Shown piece by piece: positions 1-10,999 of a DNA stretch of 64,000 nucleotides. The notes under the pieces were generated by a model. The model saw nothing but the letters and a program-made list of their open reading frames with translations. It was not told where the DNA came from and did no database searches. Positions within the stretch are counted from its first letter, which is position 1, and every line of letters starts with the position of its first letter. The DNA is from Pseudoips prasinana (taxonomy: Eukaryota; Arthropoda; Insecta; Lepidoptera; Nolidae), in contig OX621242.1 in assembly GCA_951640165.1 (NCBI GenBank), positions 12,641,501 through 12,705,500 of the forward strand, read 5' to 3'. The position numbers and the translations under genes were made by a program.

Positions 1-2077
1 CCGCGGTTGAACAAGCTACTAACAAAATTGGTGATCGGGCACAGTGGAGCGCCGGCGGGCGGGAAGTGTAAAAAAATATTGCGTCGTATTAATTTAACGA
101 TTTATCTGCGTGAACGCCCGCCCGCCTGCCGCTCACTCGCTCTCCACTGTGGACGAGTACTTAGATTTCTAATATTTACCCCATTGCGTCGTAGCTTACA
201 TGTAGACTACGTCGTTCATGTCTCTCTGTGTTTTGCTGAAATTTCATTGGTCGAACGCTGAAGAGATATGAGCTTCTTCGTCGCCATATTACGCAGGTAT
301 AGTTCGTTAATTTATTACGTCACCTCGGTCCGAGATCGTGTAACAGATGATTTATTTCGCGGTGGTACTGGAAGCTAGCTGGTTGCGGTGAACGAACCCT
401 GTCACTGCGCGACGCCGTATTACTGGTTTCGGCACTTCGGCAGACGATTTTGTACCCGACGCGCATATTGACTGTTTATGGACACGAAACTCTATAATAC
501 ATTCATTCAATTCAAACTGGTTGAGATAAATTGTATAGGTAATATCAATAAAGGTGTGATCTCATTTAAAATTCAATGGTATTGCAGGAAAATGAGGTGA
601 GGATTCCGTAAGGTGTGATGTATTAAACCGCAGCAGAGCGTGTCATGTATACATACATACATACCGCAAGGAAATCTCCCTCTATAACTTAATTACTTTC
701 TCTGTGAGTACGACCGAAGTAACCCATACTAATACCATAAATCCAAAAGTAATCTCACTCTCTGTCTGTGTGTTAACGCCCATTTACATAGAGTTTGTCA
801 AGAAGATAGACTGAACATTGAGGCCTTCCATGGGCAATTTTTGGGATTAGCTCAGGGCCCAAAATATTAAAAAGGTTTGTTAACATACGTTAATCGTTGC
901 AATGTGTATTGCTTCAGATAAAAAGTGCCACATCTTTACTCAATACTATACTAACCTTGTATAATGTAAACATTAGTAATGTGTCTACATTTAATCTTAT
1001 CGTTTCCACACATACCTCTATGCCCGAAAAAAAATATTTATACCGTTGTTAATCCCTGCTACAGAGAGCAGCTGCTAGTTTAACAATCAGTGCTAGCTTA
1101 CCCACCAAATTATTAAAAGCCATAAAACGAGTCTTATAGAAGGGTGAGCCACCCCATTGTTAAATTACGTTACGTGTTTGGAACCTCGCATGAGTGTTTT
1201 ATTATAGACAGACAGGCAAATTTGATCGATTTTTTCAACATACCATCAGCATCGTCATCGGCAATTAAATGCTTTTTTTCGTAAACGTAACATGAATATT
1301 TATTCGTAATTATGACCACAGATTTATGAAGCTCGTACCCAAATTTAATTTCGGATATTCAAACAGCCTCGATAAATGTATGTCTTCACTTATCAAATAT
1401 GTAATTAACACCTGCATGGTTTTAATGCCGGTTCATGAATTCGATCGATAACTAACCGACACGAAGCCTTTAAGTCAAGGTTAAATCCGGATCAGCTTGT
1501 GAAATATTTTGTCTCATTCGCTGGAACATAACGTCACTTAACATTCCAGCGGTCACAAATACTAAATACATTTTCAATGACAAATCCATGTTTATATTCC
1601 GGAGAATATTCACAAAAATAAATGACGATGTCATTTTACATCGCAGCGAAAGAGAAGACATCGGCTGATCCGCGTTTGATTTCTACGTTCCAGTGAATGT
1701 TCACAAATTTCAGTTGAATTATTGATTAGAATATCGCCTTCAGTACCTTTTCTATAATTATAAAATCGTCAATATTTGAGCTATGCTATGCGCTATTTAA
1801 TAGCGAATAACATTTATTCCTGGCAGCATTTAACGTAGTTGAAAACTAAGGTATTATACAACAGAATTTAAACTAGCGTCCAATGATACAGACCAATATG
1901 CATAACATCGGTAGAATCAAAATATTCCATGAATGTTAATAGAAACTGCTTAGCAATTCCATGCAACTCAAATATTATGTAGCAGTAACAACCCTTTGAA
2001 AGTTAGATGAGTAACCGTTAAAGGCAGGTTGGCGCGCAAATGTCCACGCTTGCTGGGACCTCATGTACTTTGTCGCC
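1..2077. other. Non-coding left edge with a GC-rich patch
   Basis: No gene is supported here. Bases 1-470 are visibly richer in G+C and CpG than the surrounding sequence. They contain a 10-bp perfect inverted repeat of GGCGGGCGGG (54-63 with 117-126). An unmethylated promoter-like patch or the edge of a gene lying to the left is possible but unproven. The rest is AT-rich with a short TACA microsatellite near 647-663. Confidence 0.4.
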
Positions 2078-2091
2078 TGCAACCGGTTGCA
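2078..2091. promoter_or_regulatory. Palindromic TGCAACCGGTTGCA site
   Basis: A perfect 14-bp palindrome centred on AACCGGTT, which is the core bound by Grainyhead/CP2-family transcription factors in insects. It sits in a GC-richer patch (about 2025-2230) that also holds a CACGTG E-box near 2165. The match to a binding core is seen directly; function as an enhancer is inference only, since an 8-bp core can occur by chance. Confidence 0.2.
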
Positions 2092-2261
2092 TTGTGTAGC
2101 GACCGTTAGTCGCCCACCTGCGGAACGTTGCCCATTGAACCGAGAGCGACGTGTGTCGTTCGGACACGTGGACCTTAATAGTAACTTTGCATCATAACTG
2201 GTCGTTCAGGGCTGTAATAACCCGACTACCGTAAAGAGGGTTGTCAGTTATTTTATTTTTC

Positions 2262-2395
2262 TATTTTATCGCATGGGGAGTTGACCCTAGTGCCAGAATT
2301 ATTCAAGCCGCCCAGGTGGCCTCTGGCATGACTGCTATCCGAAGCACGGAGACGCTCAGAAATTACATCACTGCACTGCGGCGGTGCTTAATATC
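2262..2395 (-). repeat. Dispersed repeat fragment (CCGAAGCACGGAGACGCTC family)
   Basis: The stretch carrying CAAGCCGCCCAGGTGGCC and CCGAAGCACGGAGACGCTC recurs in the same orientation at 60528-60675 and, in the opposite orientation, as the GTGCTTTGGAGGGCACG blocks at 4230 and 15721. I recognise it as a common dispersed sequence of lepidopteran genomes, but I cannot assign it to a named family. It abuts the SINE at 2410. Confidence 0.5.
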
Positions 2396-2409
2396 GCCGC
2401 TTAATATAA

Positions 2410-2661
2410 TAATAATAACCTGGGACATTATTTACACATAGCCACCTGATCCGAAACCAAGCATAGCTTGTACTATGGAAACCAGAAAACTGATATACTA
2501 CTTTTCTTTTGTAAAAACGTACTAATATAGATAAATTACAGCCAGACTCAGGACAAACAGACATGTTCATGCACTCAAATATCTGTCCTGGGTGAGAATC
2601 GAACTCACAACCTCCGGCGTGAGAAGTAAGGAATTTGCCAACCACGCCAACAGACCCGTCG
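2410..2661 (-). mobile_element. tRNA-derived SINE
   Basis: Read on the minus strand it starts with a tRNA-like head: A-box-like TGGCGTGGTTGGC, then a B box GAGTTCGATTCTC near 2590-2610. The unrelated body includes CATGTCTGTTTGTCCTGAGT and ends in a TTATTATTATA tail. TAATATAA occurs at both edges (2402-2409 and 2662-2669) and may be a short target duplication, though it overlaps the AT tail. The tRNA-like part cannot be a functional tRNA because it runs directly into the SINE body. Confidence 0.75.
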
Positions 2662-2669
2662 TAATATAA

Positions 2670-4229
2670 AATTTGTATGAGCACAAGGGTTGCCCAGGTT
2701 CGCCGAACACTTGGGCTATATTGCGTCACTTTAAATAAAAAAAGTCTAAACAAAAAGAAATGGGAATTCAATTCCAATTACAAAAAAAATTCAAGTTACA
2801 AAATTCAAAGCCATTACTTATTACTATTACCATTACCTACTGATATACCAAATTCGAAAAATATACAGATTTTAAAACAGTAGGATTGTTTATACAATGC
2901 TCTTGTCGGAAATAATCTTGAATATGCTAGTTCGGTATGGTCACCATTTTATGCTGTCTGCTCGCGAAGAATCGAAAGCATTCAATGAGCCCTTACTAAA
3001 AGTCTTGCCTTTTCCCGTAGCAGCTTCCCTCATAGAAGTCCATATGTCCCACGGTTATAGAAGCTTAACATGTAAGTCTTTATAATCGCAGACGCATTTC
3101 TGATCTTCGTCTTTATAAATTGATCAATAATAAAATATACTGTAGCTATCTTCTGCAAACAGTACCTATATCTTACTCTAGACCCTAGACACGTAATCAG
3201 CGAAACATTTCATACGCAATTTTCTAAGATCAATTTAGGCCGTCAATCACCCATTAACAAAATTCTTGATCAGTACAATGCTCTCCAAATTCGCGATCAA
3301 AACGTTCACATATTAAGTATTTGTTTAACGAATTAAAAAATTCAATTAATAATTTGCCACTCATTAAATTTCTATTCGTTAAATAAATGTACCACATGTA
3401 TATAGTTTAGTTTTTAATTCCATGCATGTCAAAAATACTTCTCTAATTTTTTGTGGGTGAATGTTATGTACACTGTACTTGTTATGCATATCAGAGGCAA
3501 AACCTTGTTGTTTTTAATGTTAAATATGCATAATATGGTGTTAATACATATATAAGTAAATTAATAATGAGAAGGTATGTATGTCTATGACTGTTACTTT
3601 GGTCTAGTATTTAGCCTTTCAGGAGTCTGGTATTTGATCTGTAACCTATATTTCATAGCCGTCTTCATATCCTACGAATGTTGCATAGAGCCGCAATAAT
3701 CGCCGCAAGACACGTTACGACGCCCGTCTGCCTTTTCGTACGTTGTTAATTTCATAATAATACCAATTCATCATTTTACAACAACACATGTCGATGTTAT
3801 TTGCGTAATTATATACATTTTTATTCGCTAATAACAGCTGCTTTTAATAAACTCAAATGTTTGTTGATTCATACATTGTATAACATATAAAATGTTATCC
3901 GTAACATGTTTCGCCGGACCGTATCAACTAGGCCGCGTTTAAGGCGAGAGTAGAGAATCCATTTGTTTTTCGCCGGATTGTCTCAGTTGGGCAACATTCG
4001 ATCTGGAAGTAGATTTAAAGCACGGCCGTCGGATTACACACACGGTCAGCTCTAATAATAATTTTCTGAATGTCCACCTCAATATAGATAAGATAACTAT
4101 CGAAACAAAACTTATACAAAGATAATTATAATAAATACACCTAGGTTCTTCATAGTTACTCAGGGTCTCGCCGCACCGCACCGGTCCGTAAGTTATTGGA
4201 GAGGTTATGCACTTATGCAACGTGGTCAG
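2670..4229. other. AT-rich sequence, nothing recognised
   Basis: No gene, RNA or clear repeat could be supported; the open frames are short and lack family similarity that I can recognise. Confidence 0.4.
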
Positions 4230-4378
4230 TCCAGAAGATGTCTCCGTGCTTTAGAGGGCCCGATAAGCTGTTAGTCCTGGTGGTAGGTAGTTAGATAACA
4301 GTCAATAAGCCATGCTAGGGGCCCGCTAGGCAGTATGAACAAAGTTTTAGGATAACCACTGCCCATGCGATAAAGGAA
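4230..4378 (+). repeat. Dispersed repeat fragment (GTGCTTTAGAGGGC family)
   Basis: It begins TCTCCGTGCTTTAGAGGGC and ends GATAACCACTGCCCATGCG. The same order of motifs is found at 15721-15868, including AGCCGTTAAGCTAT-like and TAACCACTGCCCA blocks. It is a decayed copy of unknown class. Confidence 0.45.
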
Positions 4379-4379
4379 T

Positions 4380-6631
4380 GTAAAAAACTGACTCGCAGGT
4401 TTGTTCTCAAAATTTAATAATCAATTTCGTATGAAGTAGTTAAAATAGTACAAACTTGCTTTTAACTATTTACAAGCGTGACTCCTAATGGGTAGATAAA
4501 AAACATGTTCCTTAAGTTATGTAATATCCATTAAATTTAAATATTTGTAGAACGCGCCAATGCACGCTGCATCCGCAGTTTATCGTAAGTCAAACAGCAT
4601 GCGAGATAAGCGATATCGATTCGTGGCCGATCGCATTACGACATCGACATAGACACCCGATACTCTGACACCTAGCCACCGCCTGCGACTGTTTGTTCAA
4701 CGATTATCTTTACACTGTCTCGGGTTGACCCAATTCTTGGTACTGATGACTCGATATGGAGACGTAATGGAGATGCTAGTTGATGTATCTGTAGATTCTA
4801 TTTAGCCGATAGCGAATAATAATAGGAGGGAAATAGGAGCTAATTTGTATTATACTGAGTGTGAATTCTTTGTAATTGTAATTATCTTGAAGGCCTTACC
4901 GTCTTTACCGAAATACATGAGGTTTGAATTTATTTATTCGTATGGCCGTGGTCCTTAAAGACTGGTTACAGCCGGGACCATCGGCTTAATGTACCATCCG
5001 AAGAATTCAGACGCTCGGAAATAAACAACTCTAAAACATCAATAGACAGATTGCATAAAAAAGATAAAAATGAAAGATATACAATCCTGCAAATATACTA
5101 ATTTAATTTCAAATTGTATTTTATTGGAATATCGCACTCTTAATTAAATCCCGATAATACCCAGTGATTTTGAAATATCTACTTTCTATTATAATATAGA
5201 CACAATTCCTATGTTATGTATGATATAGCAACAGCTATTACCTAATTTCTTAACGTACCTGTTTTTACATGGTTCTAGTTTCAAAACCATCCACGGTTCG
5301 TTTTCATAGAGTCGTCGCCGCTTGGCGGTGCGTAAACACGCCCAACAAATTGTTAAATTAATCGTGTTAATCCCTAGTTAATGAGCTCCGCCTGGTTTCG
5401 AAACTATAGTTCGCCATATCAAATTTATTAATAGCGATCCTTAACAACCTCAATCATACTAATTTTATAAATATGAAAATTTGTACGTTTAGATTTAGTT
5501 TTCTTAATCACCCGAAAACGACACAAAAGCTTTGGTTGCAATTCAGCATGGAGCGTATTAATAACATTAAAAATAGCTAAATTCCTGTGAAGTCCCCGCG
5601 GTGTGCAGCATCTTATAAATGTATTTTGCAAACCATAATTTATTGAGTAAGAAAAAAAACAAACAATTACGTAAAGCTTTAGTTGTATTTAACATCGGCT
5701 AATTTAACAGAACTATATCTAGGCATCTGTTAAAAGTTTTAGAGCGCTATAAATCTATGTTAAAAAATTTTCCCCGGGATATTAAAATCATGTTTCGGAG
5801 AAATTGTGAAAATGTTTTTCACAGTTTTCTCTTCAGGCAGGTTCGCCCCTTATCTTGCAAATGCGAAAACAACGATTCTGGCGACAGTTTTTATTTATGA
5901 ATATTTCCGCCATTTCCGGACATAAAGAACAATGACCCGGATGTATTCGTCACCACTAATTCAATTCTCTATGATACAATAAAGTTTGATGTATTAAACG
6001 TAAAAAATAAATTGCTGTATTATTTCGTAAGAATGAGACACCAACTTATTCGTTTTTGCTGTAACAAATTCAGCGCCCGACTTCTGAATCTGACAAGTTA
6101 ATTATCGTATATGAAATGTTTCATAAACATGATATTTAATGACGCGATATATTATAAGAAATTCAAATTGCAGGAACATTTTTATTGCAAGAATAAACAA
6201 ACAATCGCTGCGTCGAATCAGATTTCGGTTGCTGATTCTTATTTCTTTGTAACATTCTGATTTAATGCTTGTTTTTGCGTAATGTGTATTACCTGGTACT
6301 ACCTACCGCAAATTATATTACCAATGTTATCATTATGATTTCATTATCTCAGAATTGTAATAAACATGACAGTTATTAGTCTTATTGTAGTACGTGTTTT
6401 CTTACGGCATTTTCCCGTTTCATAATGTGTGCGAATGGAACAATCCTCTCATTGCCATTACCTTTAGTTATGAATTATGTTTTGTGTTGGCCTGATTTCT
6501 AGATATCTATGTAACATACGTATTTATGATTTCTGATTGCTGATTTCTAGATACATATGTAAGTATTTATATTATAAATAATTTTATAGTACCGTTAATA
6601 ACAATGGTTAAGTTAATTTTATAAATCATGC
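4380..6631. other. AT-rich sequence, nothing recognised
   Basis: No gene could be supported. Near 6494 and 6541 the motif TGATTTCTAGATA occurs twice about 47 bp apart, each followed by ATGTAA, which suggests a small local duplication. Confidence 0.4.
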
Positions 6632-6697
6632 AAATGGTGTTAAGTAATTCATTTAAGCTTTATATTTTAAATGGTGTTAAGTAATTCATTTAAGCTT
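6632..6697. repeat. 29-bp tandem duplication
   Basis: Two identical 29-bp copies, beginning AAATGGTGTTAAGTAATTCA, lie at 6632-6660 and 6669-6697 with a period of 37 bp. Perfect identity in non-coding sequence points to a recent slippage or repair duplication. Confidence 0.9.
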
Positions 6698-7839
6698 AAA
6701 ATTTTCATTGTTGTATTTTTATTAAGAATAAGAGAATTTGTATGTATTTCTAAATGTAAAATAAACTTATTATTATTATTATTTAGATAAATTCTAAAAT
6801 CATTAACTGTAAAACAAACATCTAAACTAAAATTCCTCAAATCATTAAATATGACACAGTCACTTCCTACATCATAGATATAATAATTGAATGTGTATTT
6901 TATTATCATATAGAATTTAATATAATTTTTAGGTGGTCATTTATATTTTCAGTTATTTTGAAGCGGTGTTTTTGTATTAATGTAAAAAAAATATATATGT
7001 TTTATATTTTTTGCCGGGCGCCAAACTTACTTTATTTTTACCAATTCCTAGCATTCTTTGTCGTTACACCCTTATTCGTTTACCGAGGAAAGGACCGGCC
7101 CAGGTAGTAAAGATTATAAGAGCAATAGTCATTTATTAAAAAACCTTCCTAATCTTTCTTGATATTTTGATCAATTTCCAAACTATTCGATAGTCAAACA
7201 CTGAAGCTTTATCCGAAATGACATGGCGTTAAACCATACCGAAGTTATTGTGATGTAAATAAGCAGTGATCGCACAATGGGACGTGGGAGTGAGGGAGTG
7301 GGCAGACGGGCCCTTAGCTCCAATATAAACAGAGCATAACACCCCGTATCTTGGTCTGCCGCTGTTCATGCTTCATTACCTAGCACAAATACGACTACAT
7401 TATTCCTTATTAATTTACGGGCGCAAATTGGTGCATCAATTTGATAGGAAACAGAGTAAGTATCCATACCAGTACGAAGTAATGATGATTTTTTTTTAGG
7501 CTCAAATATCACAGAAATATCTTAGGAATTTTGTATTCTATCCCATCTGTACACGAGGCATATACTGTGCACTTACTCGGCTCTCTCTAAGGTGGCCGGT
7601 GTAGTGTTACGTGCATGCCGTCAGTGAAAGCAAACGGTCAGCGTTCCGCATAATGCATCTGTAGGGAATGACACTTGACACCTTGGCCTTCATTACAGGA
7701 CCTCATTTATTCATCTACTGCTATTGTTACATGAAAACGATGTTTTCCGGTATAGCAAGTCTCGCGTAACGGTGTTTTTCTCTTTTTAAGAAATCGAGGA
7801 AAAATACGAAAATATTTAAACAACTGTCAACACAATACA
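6698..7839. other. AT-rich sequence, nothing recognised
   Basis: No gene supported. A TTATTATTATTATT microsatellite lies near 6767-6783. The stretch ends at the left flank of the Penelope-like insertion. Confidence 0.4.
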
Positions 7840-7916
7840 TAACTTATTATATTTTTTATATACTGTAGACACGGGTCTCATCGCGATAAATATTTAGGTA
7901 AATCATTACCTTGTTT

Positions 7917-7959
7917 ACCCGACGTTTCGGCATGGATTGCACCAGCCGTGGTCACGGGT
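7917..7959 (-). ncRNA. Hammerhead-ribozyme-like motif, left copy (degenerate)
   Basis: This is the mirror copy of the motif at 10192-10234, read on the minus strand: ACCCG, then TGAC, a short stem-loop, GAAAC, GT and CGGGT. Penelope-like elements are known to carry hammerhead ribozymes in their terminal regions. Here the CTGANGA box is degenerate, so activity is doubtful. Confidence 0.3.
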
Positions 7960-9103
7960 CGACTGGTGTGGCTCGGCAGCGTCGTCTCCGTGAAGCTCGG
8001 GTATCGGTATCTACCCTCGCATGGTCTTGATATTTTTTATTTTCCTTTACGAAACTGTCGGTACACACGACACTAATGACATCAGCGCCCGGGCGCACTA
8101 CGTTGGTTACGCGACGATGGCACTTCGTTATTACAGGATTCCAAGATGGTGAGAGGCGGTATCCGTCTTCCCGGTTGAAATTGATATGTTTCTTTATTTC
8201 AACCGCTTCACGTACTATTCTGGAGTAATAGTGACGATCGGTGGAGAGGACCTGTGGCTTGTGTAAATTTGTAATCCAGTGTTGGGATCCTGTGTCGACT
8301 ACGTGCTCAGCTATTGCTGATTTATTAACCTGTCGGTTCCTGACAGCTGCGATATGTTCTTTAGCCCTTTCAGCAATGGATCTTTTAGTTTGGCCGATAT
8401 AAAACATACCGCAGTTGCACTCAAACCTGTAGACGCCCGGTGTTTGAAGAGGAATAACATCCTTCGGTGTACGCAGCTGGTTGGAGACTTTGGAGATCGG
8501 ACTATATACAGTCTTGATGGAGTATTTCTTTAGTACTGATCCAACTTTATCCGTTACTCCTTTCACGTAAGGTAAAAACGCTGGTGCTCTGCTTACTTCC
8601 GGCTGCTTCTCCCTCCTCTTCGTCCGTTTAATGCCCCCCCTGTAGCCGTTTTGCCTAAGTACCTCCTGAACGTGTGTGAGCTCACTTTCTAAACATTCAG
8701 GGTCGCATATGTCATACGCTCTGTTTGTTAACGAGGCAACTACGGATAACAGGTGTCGCGGATGGTAATGAGAGTGGGCGTGTAGATATCTGTCTGTGTG
8801 TGTGGGCTTTCTGTATACCGTGTGTGTAAGGGAACCCTTTTCTCTCACCCTCAATTTCACATCGAGGAAAGGCAACGATCTCTCTACCTCCATTTCATAA
8901 GTGAACCTAATGTTAGGGTGCGCAGAGTTCAAGATAGTGGTCAATTGTTCTACTTCCGATGTGCTACCTTTCATGATACAGAAGATATCGTCGACGTATC
9001 GTTTCCATACCTTCACGTGGACCAAATGTTGTGCAATAATATTTTCAAAATGTTCCATCCAGATATTGGCCATTACCGGCGCCACAGGGCTGCCCATAGC
9101 CAC
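7952..9103 (-). CDS. Penelope-like RT/GIY-YIG polyprotein, 5'-truncated
   Basis: This is an uninterrupted 383-codon frame encoding the C-terminal half of a Penelope-type polyprotein. It opens inside reverse-transcriptase motif B ([12 protein letters not shown], residues 2-13). The upstream Asp-Gly-Val codons are present in the 22-bp spacer, so the listed Met is simply the first ATG after truncation. The catalytic YVDD is at residues 36-39. The GIY-YIG endonuclease follows, with GVY at 223-225, the Cys-x-Cys insert characteristic of Penelope proteins at 229-231, and YIG at 235-237. Arg241 and His250 are likely active-site or metal-ligand positions. The tail is basic. In a complete element the enzyme nicks DNA and reverse-transcribes the template at the target. 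The RT fingers and N-terminal domain are missing, so no function is expected, although the frame has stayed open, which implies a young copy. Confidence 0.85.
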   Translation of the reverse strand: MAMGSPVAPVMANIWMEHFENIIAQHLVHVKVWKRYVDDIFCIMKGSTSEVEQLTTILNSAHPNIRFTYEMEVERSLPFLDVKLRVREKGSLTHTVYRKPTHTDRYLHAHSHYHPRHLLSVVASLTNRAYDICDPECLESELTHVQEVLRQNGYRGGIKRTKRREKQPEVSRAPAFLPYVKGVTDKVGSVLKKYSIKTVYSPISKVSNQLRTPKDVIPLQTPGVYRFECNCGMFYIGQTKRSIAERAKEHIAAVRNRQVNKSAIAEHVVDTGSQHWITNLHKPQVLSTDRHYYSRIVREAVEIKKHINFNREDGYRLSPSWNPVITKCHRRVTNVVRPGADVISVVCTDSFVKENKKYQDHARVDTDTRASRRRRCRATPVDP

Positions 9104-9109
9104 TCCGTC

Positions 9110-10199
9110 CTGTGGCGCCGGTAATGGCCAATATCTGGATGGAACATTTTGAAAATATTATTGCACAACATTTGGTCCACGTGAAGGTATGGAAACGATA
9201 CGTCGACGATATCTTCTGTATCATGAAAGGTAGCACATCGGAAGTAGAACAATTGAAATGGAGGTAGAGAGATCGTTGCCTTTCCTCGATGTGAAATTGA
9301 GGGTGAGAGAAAATGGTTCCCTTACACACACGGTATACAGAAAGCCCACACACACAGACAGATATCTACACGCCCACTCTCATCACCATCCGCGACACCT
9401 GTTATCCGTAGTTGCCTCGTTAACAAACAGAGCGTATGACATATGCGACCCTGAATGTTTAGAAAGTGAGCTCACACACGTTCAGGAGGTACTTAGGCAA
9501 AACGGCTACAGGGGGGGCATTAAACGGACGAAGAGGAGGGAGAAGCAGCCGGAAGTAAGCAGAGCACCAGCGTTTTTACCTTACGTGAAAGGAGTAACGG
9601 ATAAAGTTGGATCAGTACTAAAGAAATACTCCATCAAGACTGTATATAGTCCGATCTCCAAAGTCTCCAACCAGCTGCGTACACCGAAGGATGTTATTCC
9701 TCTTCAAACACCGGGCGTCTACAGGTTTGAGTGCAACTGCGGTATGTTTTATATCGGCCAAACTAAAAGATCCATTGCTGAAAGGGCTAAAGAACATATC
9801 GCAGCTGTCAGGAACCGACAGGTTAATAAATCAGCAATAGCTGAGCACGTAGTCGACACAGGATCCCAACACTGGATTACAAATTTACACAAGCCACAGG
9901 TCCTCTCCACCGATCGTCACTATTACTCCAGAATAGTACGTGAAGCGGTTGAAATAAAGAAACATATCAATTTCAACCGGGAAGACGGATACCGCCTCTC
10001 ACCATCTTGGAATCCTGTAATAACGAAGTGCCATCGTCGCGTAACCAATGTAGTGCGCCCGGGCGCTGATGTCATTAGTGTCGTGTGTACCGACAGTTTC
10101 GTAAAGGAAAATAAAAAATATCAAGACCATGCGAGGGTAGATACCGATACCCGAGCTTCACGGAGACGACGCTGCCGAGCCACACCAGTCGACCCGTGA
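9110..10199 (+). pseudogene. Penelope-like RT/GIY-YIG, second inverted copy, frameshifted
   Basis: This right-hand copy matches the left copy in reverse orientation. It starts at the codons after AMGSP and retains the RYVDD coding sequence near 9197-9212. It has lost 46 bp after GAAGTAGAACAATTG (near 9255), which shifts the frame. Downstream, an open frame of 313 codons from 9258 keeps the rest of the RT C-terminal region and the whole GIY-YIG domain (GVY and YIG near 9715-9755), ending with the same stop. The short repeats at the deletion edges (TG/TGA) suggest end joining or template slippage. It differs from the left copy by Asn for Lys and His for Tyr in the shared protein part. It is not expected to make a working enzyme. 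Confidence 0.85.
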
Positions 10200-10234
10200 C
10201 CACGGCTGGTGCAATCCATGCCGAAACGTCGGGT
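10192..10234 (+). ncRNA. Hammerhead-ribozyme-like motif, right copy (degenerate)
   Basis: It overlaps the stop codon of the Penelope frame. ACCCG (10192-10196) can pair with CGGGT (10230-10234). Between them are TGACCA, a CGGC...GCCG stem around a loop, GAAAC and GT, in the order of a minimal hammerhead. The conserved CTGANGA box reads GTGACCA, so the catalytic G equivalent looks lost. Hammerheads in Penelope-like elements are established; this copy is probably a dead remnant. Confidence 0.3.
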
Positions 10235-10639
10235 AAACAAGGTAATGATTTACCTAAATATTTATCGCGATGAGACCCGTGTCTACAGTATATAAAAAAT
10301 GTGTACAAATCGCGAAAGTTTAAAAACATTAACTTATTATATCTCTATCTTTTGCCATTTCTATAGAAGGTTTCCTTTACCTTTTGCGCTTACCTACCAG
10401 AATAATTATCTATTGTACTGCCGTGTGATTTCGGTGCCACTAAGATATTGTCCGGTGAAGCACTGATAGCCTATATGTAAACGTCATCTTAAAAAATCAA
10501 GATGTGACACCATGCGTCAGATTCTATTAGGCTTCTGACTGACTAATGACTACGTAATTATTTTAATTGTACTACACTGGGACAGACTGCCTAATTAATC
10601 TCCCATGGACGGAGGATAGTCCCTAAACCAACTAGCCTA

Positions 10640-10722
10640 ACAGATTTATTTTTATTTATAGATTGATCTGAGCGGGAATTGAACTCGTGACCTCCCGTGC
10701 GAAGGAAGACCGAATATTAACT
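10640..10722 (-). mobile_element. tRNA-derived SINE head, fragment
   Basis: On the minus strand it contains GGTCACGAGTTCAATTCCC, a good B box, preceded by a tRNA-like sequence with a poor A box. No acceptor-stem pairing or body typical of a tRNA gene is visible, so a SINE fragment is more likely. Confidence 0.45.
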
Positions 10723-10934
10723 TCCAAACAAAATGTCTATATTTGGTTTGCCTGTGGATATAGACAATTCTGATTCGATACAATTTAAAAATATTATTAA
10801 GTAATTGTTACTCAACGTTACAGCAAAAATAATGTCGCGTACATACAACCCTCCCCTTAACTTCGAAGTGTGTACAGGAAAAATAAGAGGTACAGTATAT
10901 TCTTAGTAGAATCTGGAGTAAGTCATAATGTTAT

Positions 10935-10995
10935 GCCAAGGAATGTAGAGGGCCCTTAGTGCGCAAGTGCAACTCGCACTTTGCCGGTTTTATTT
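10935..10995 (+). repeat. Terminal fragment of the CGCACTTGGCCGG dispersed repeat
   Basis: It reads GGGCCCTTAGTGCGCAAGTG followed by AACTCGCACTTTGCCGGTTTT, matching the right end of the ~0.59-kb element at 17392-17983. The fragment is truncated and diverged. Confidence 0.6.
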
Positions 10996-10999
10996 ATTT

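Larger units (their letters stand above)
7851..10300. repeat. ~1.2-kb near-identical inverted repeat
   Basis: The left arm 7851-9087 (1237 bp) is the reverse complement of the right arm 9110-10300 (1191 bp), around a 22-bp spacer (9088-9109). The 46-bp length difference is one deletion in the right arm, near 9255. Outside it the arms differ at only a few bases that I can see: the encoded proteins differ at two positions (Lys/Asn and Tyr/His). A transcript crossing the centre would fold into a long hairpin. Confidence 0.95.
7840..10342. mobile_element. Penelope-like retroelement, head-to-head inverted pair
   Basis: Two 5'-truncated copies of a Penelope-like element meet head to head. The left copy is read on the minus strand (7853-9109) and the right copy on the plus strand (9110-10300). 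The direct repeat TAACTTATTATAT occurs at 7840-7852 and again at 10330-10342 and is a plausible 13-bp target-site duplication, so the pair may have inserted as one unit. A 29-bp stretch (10301-10329) lies between the right arm and the right repeat and has no partner on the left. Truncated and inverted copies are typical of Penelope elements. Both copies lack the N-terminal half of the reverse transcriptase, so this locus is not autonomous. Confidence 0.9.

Noticed and set aside
2388..2777. 129-codon minus-strand frame
   Set aside because: It is the translation of the SINE at 2410-2661 plus flanks.
8798..9353. Open frames on the opposite strands of the two Penelope copies (8798-9124, 8901-9152, 9045-9353)
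   Set aside because: They are antisense shadows of the RT coding sequence and cross the palindrome centre; none has a domain.
7851..10300. Possibility that the palindrome is an assembly or hairpin-read artefact
   Set aside because: The arms differ by a 46-bp deletion and a few substitutions, the outer flanks differ, a 13-bp direct repeat brackets the unit, and inverted copies are typical of Penelope elements. Long-read confirmation would still be useful.
10075..10329. 84-codon minus-strand frame
   Set aside because: It is antisense to the end of the Penelope frame and its terminal region.
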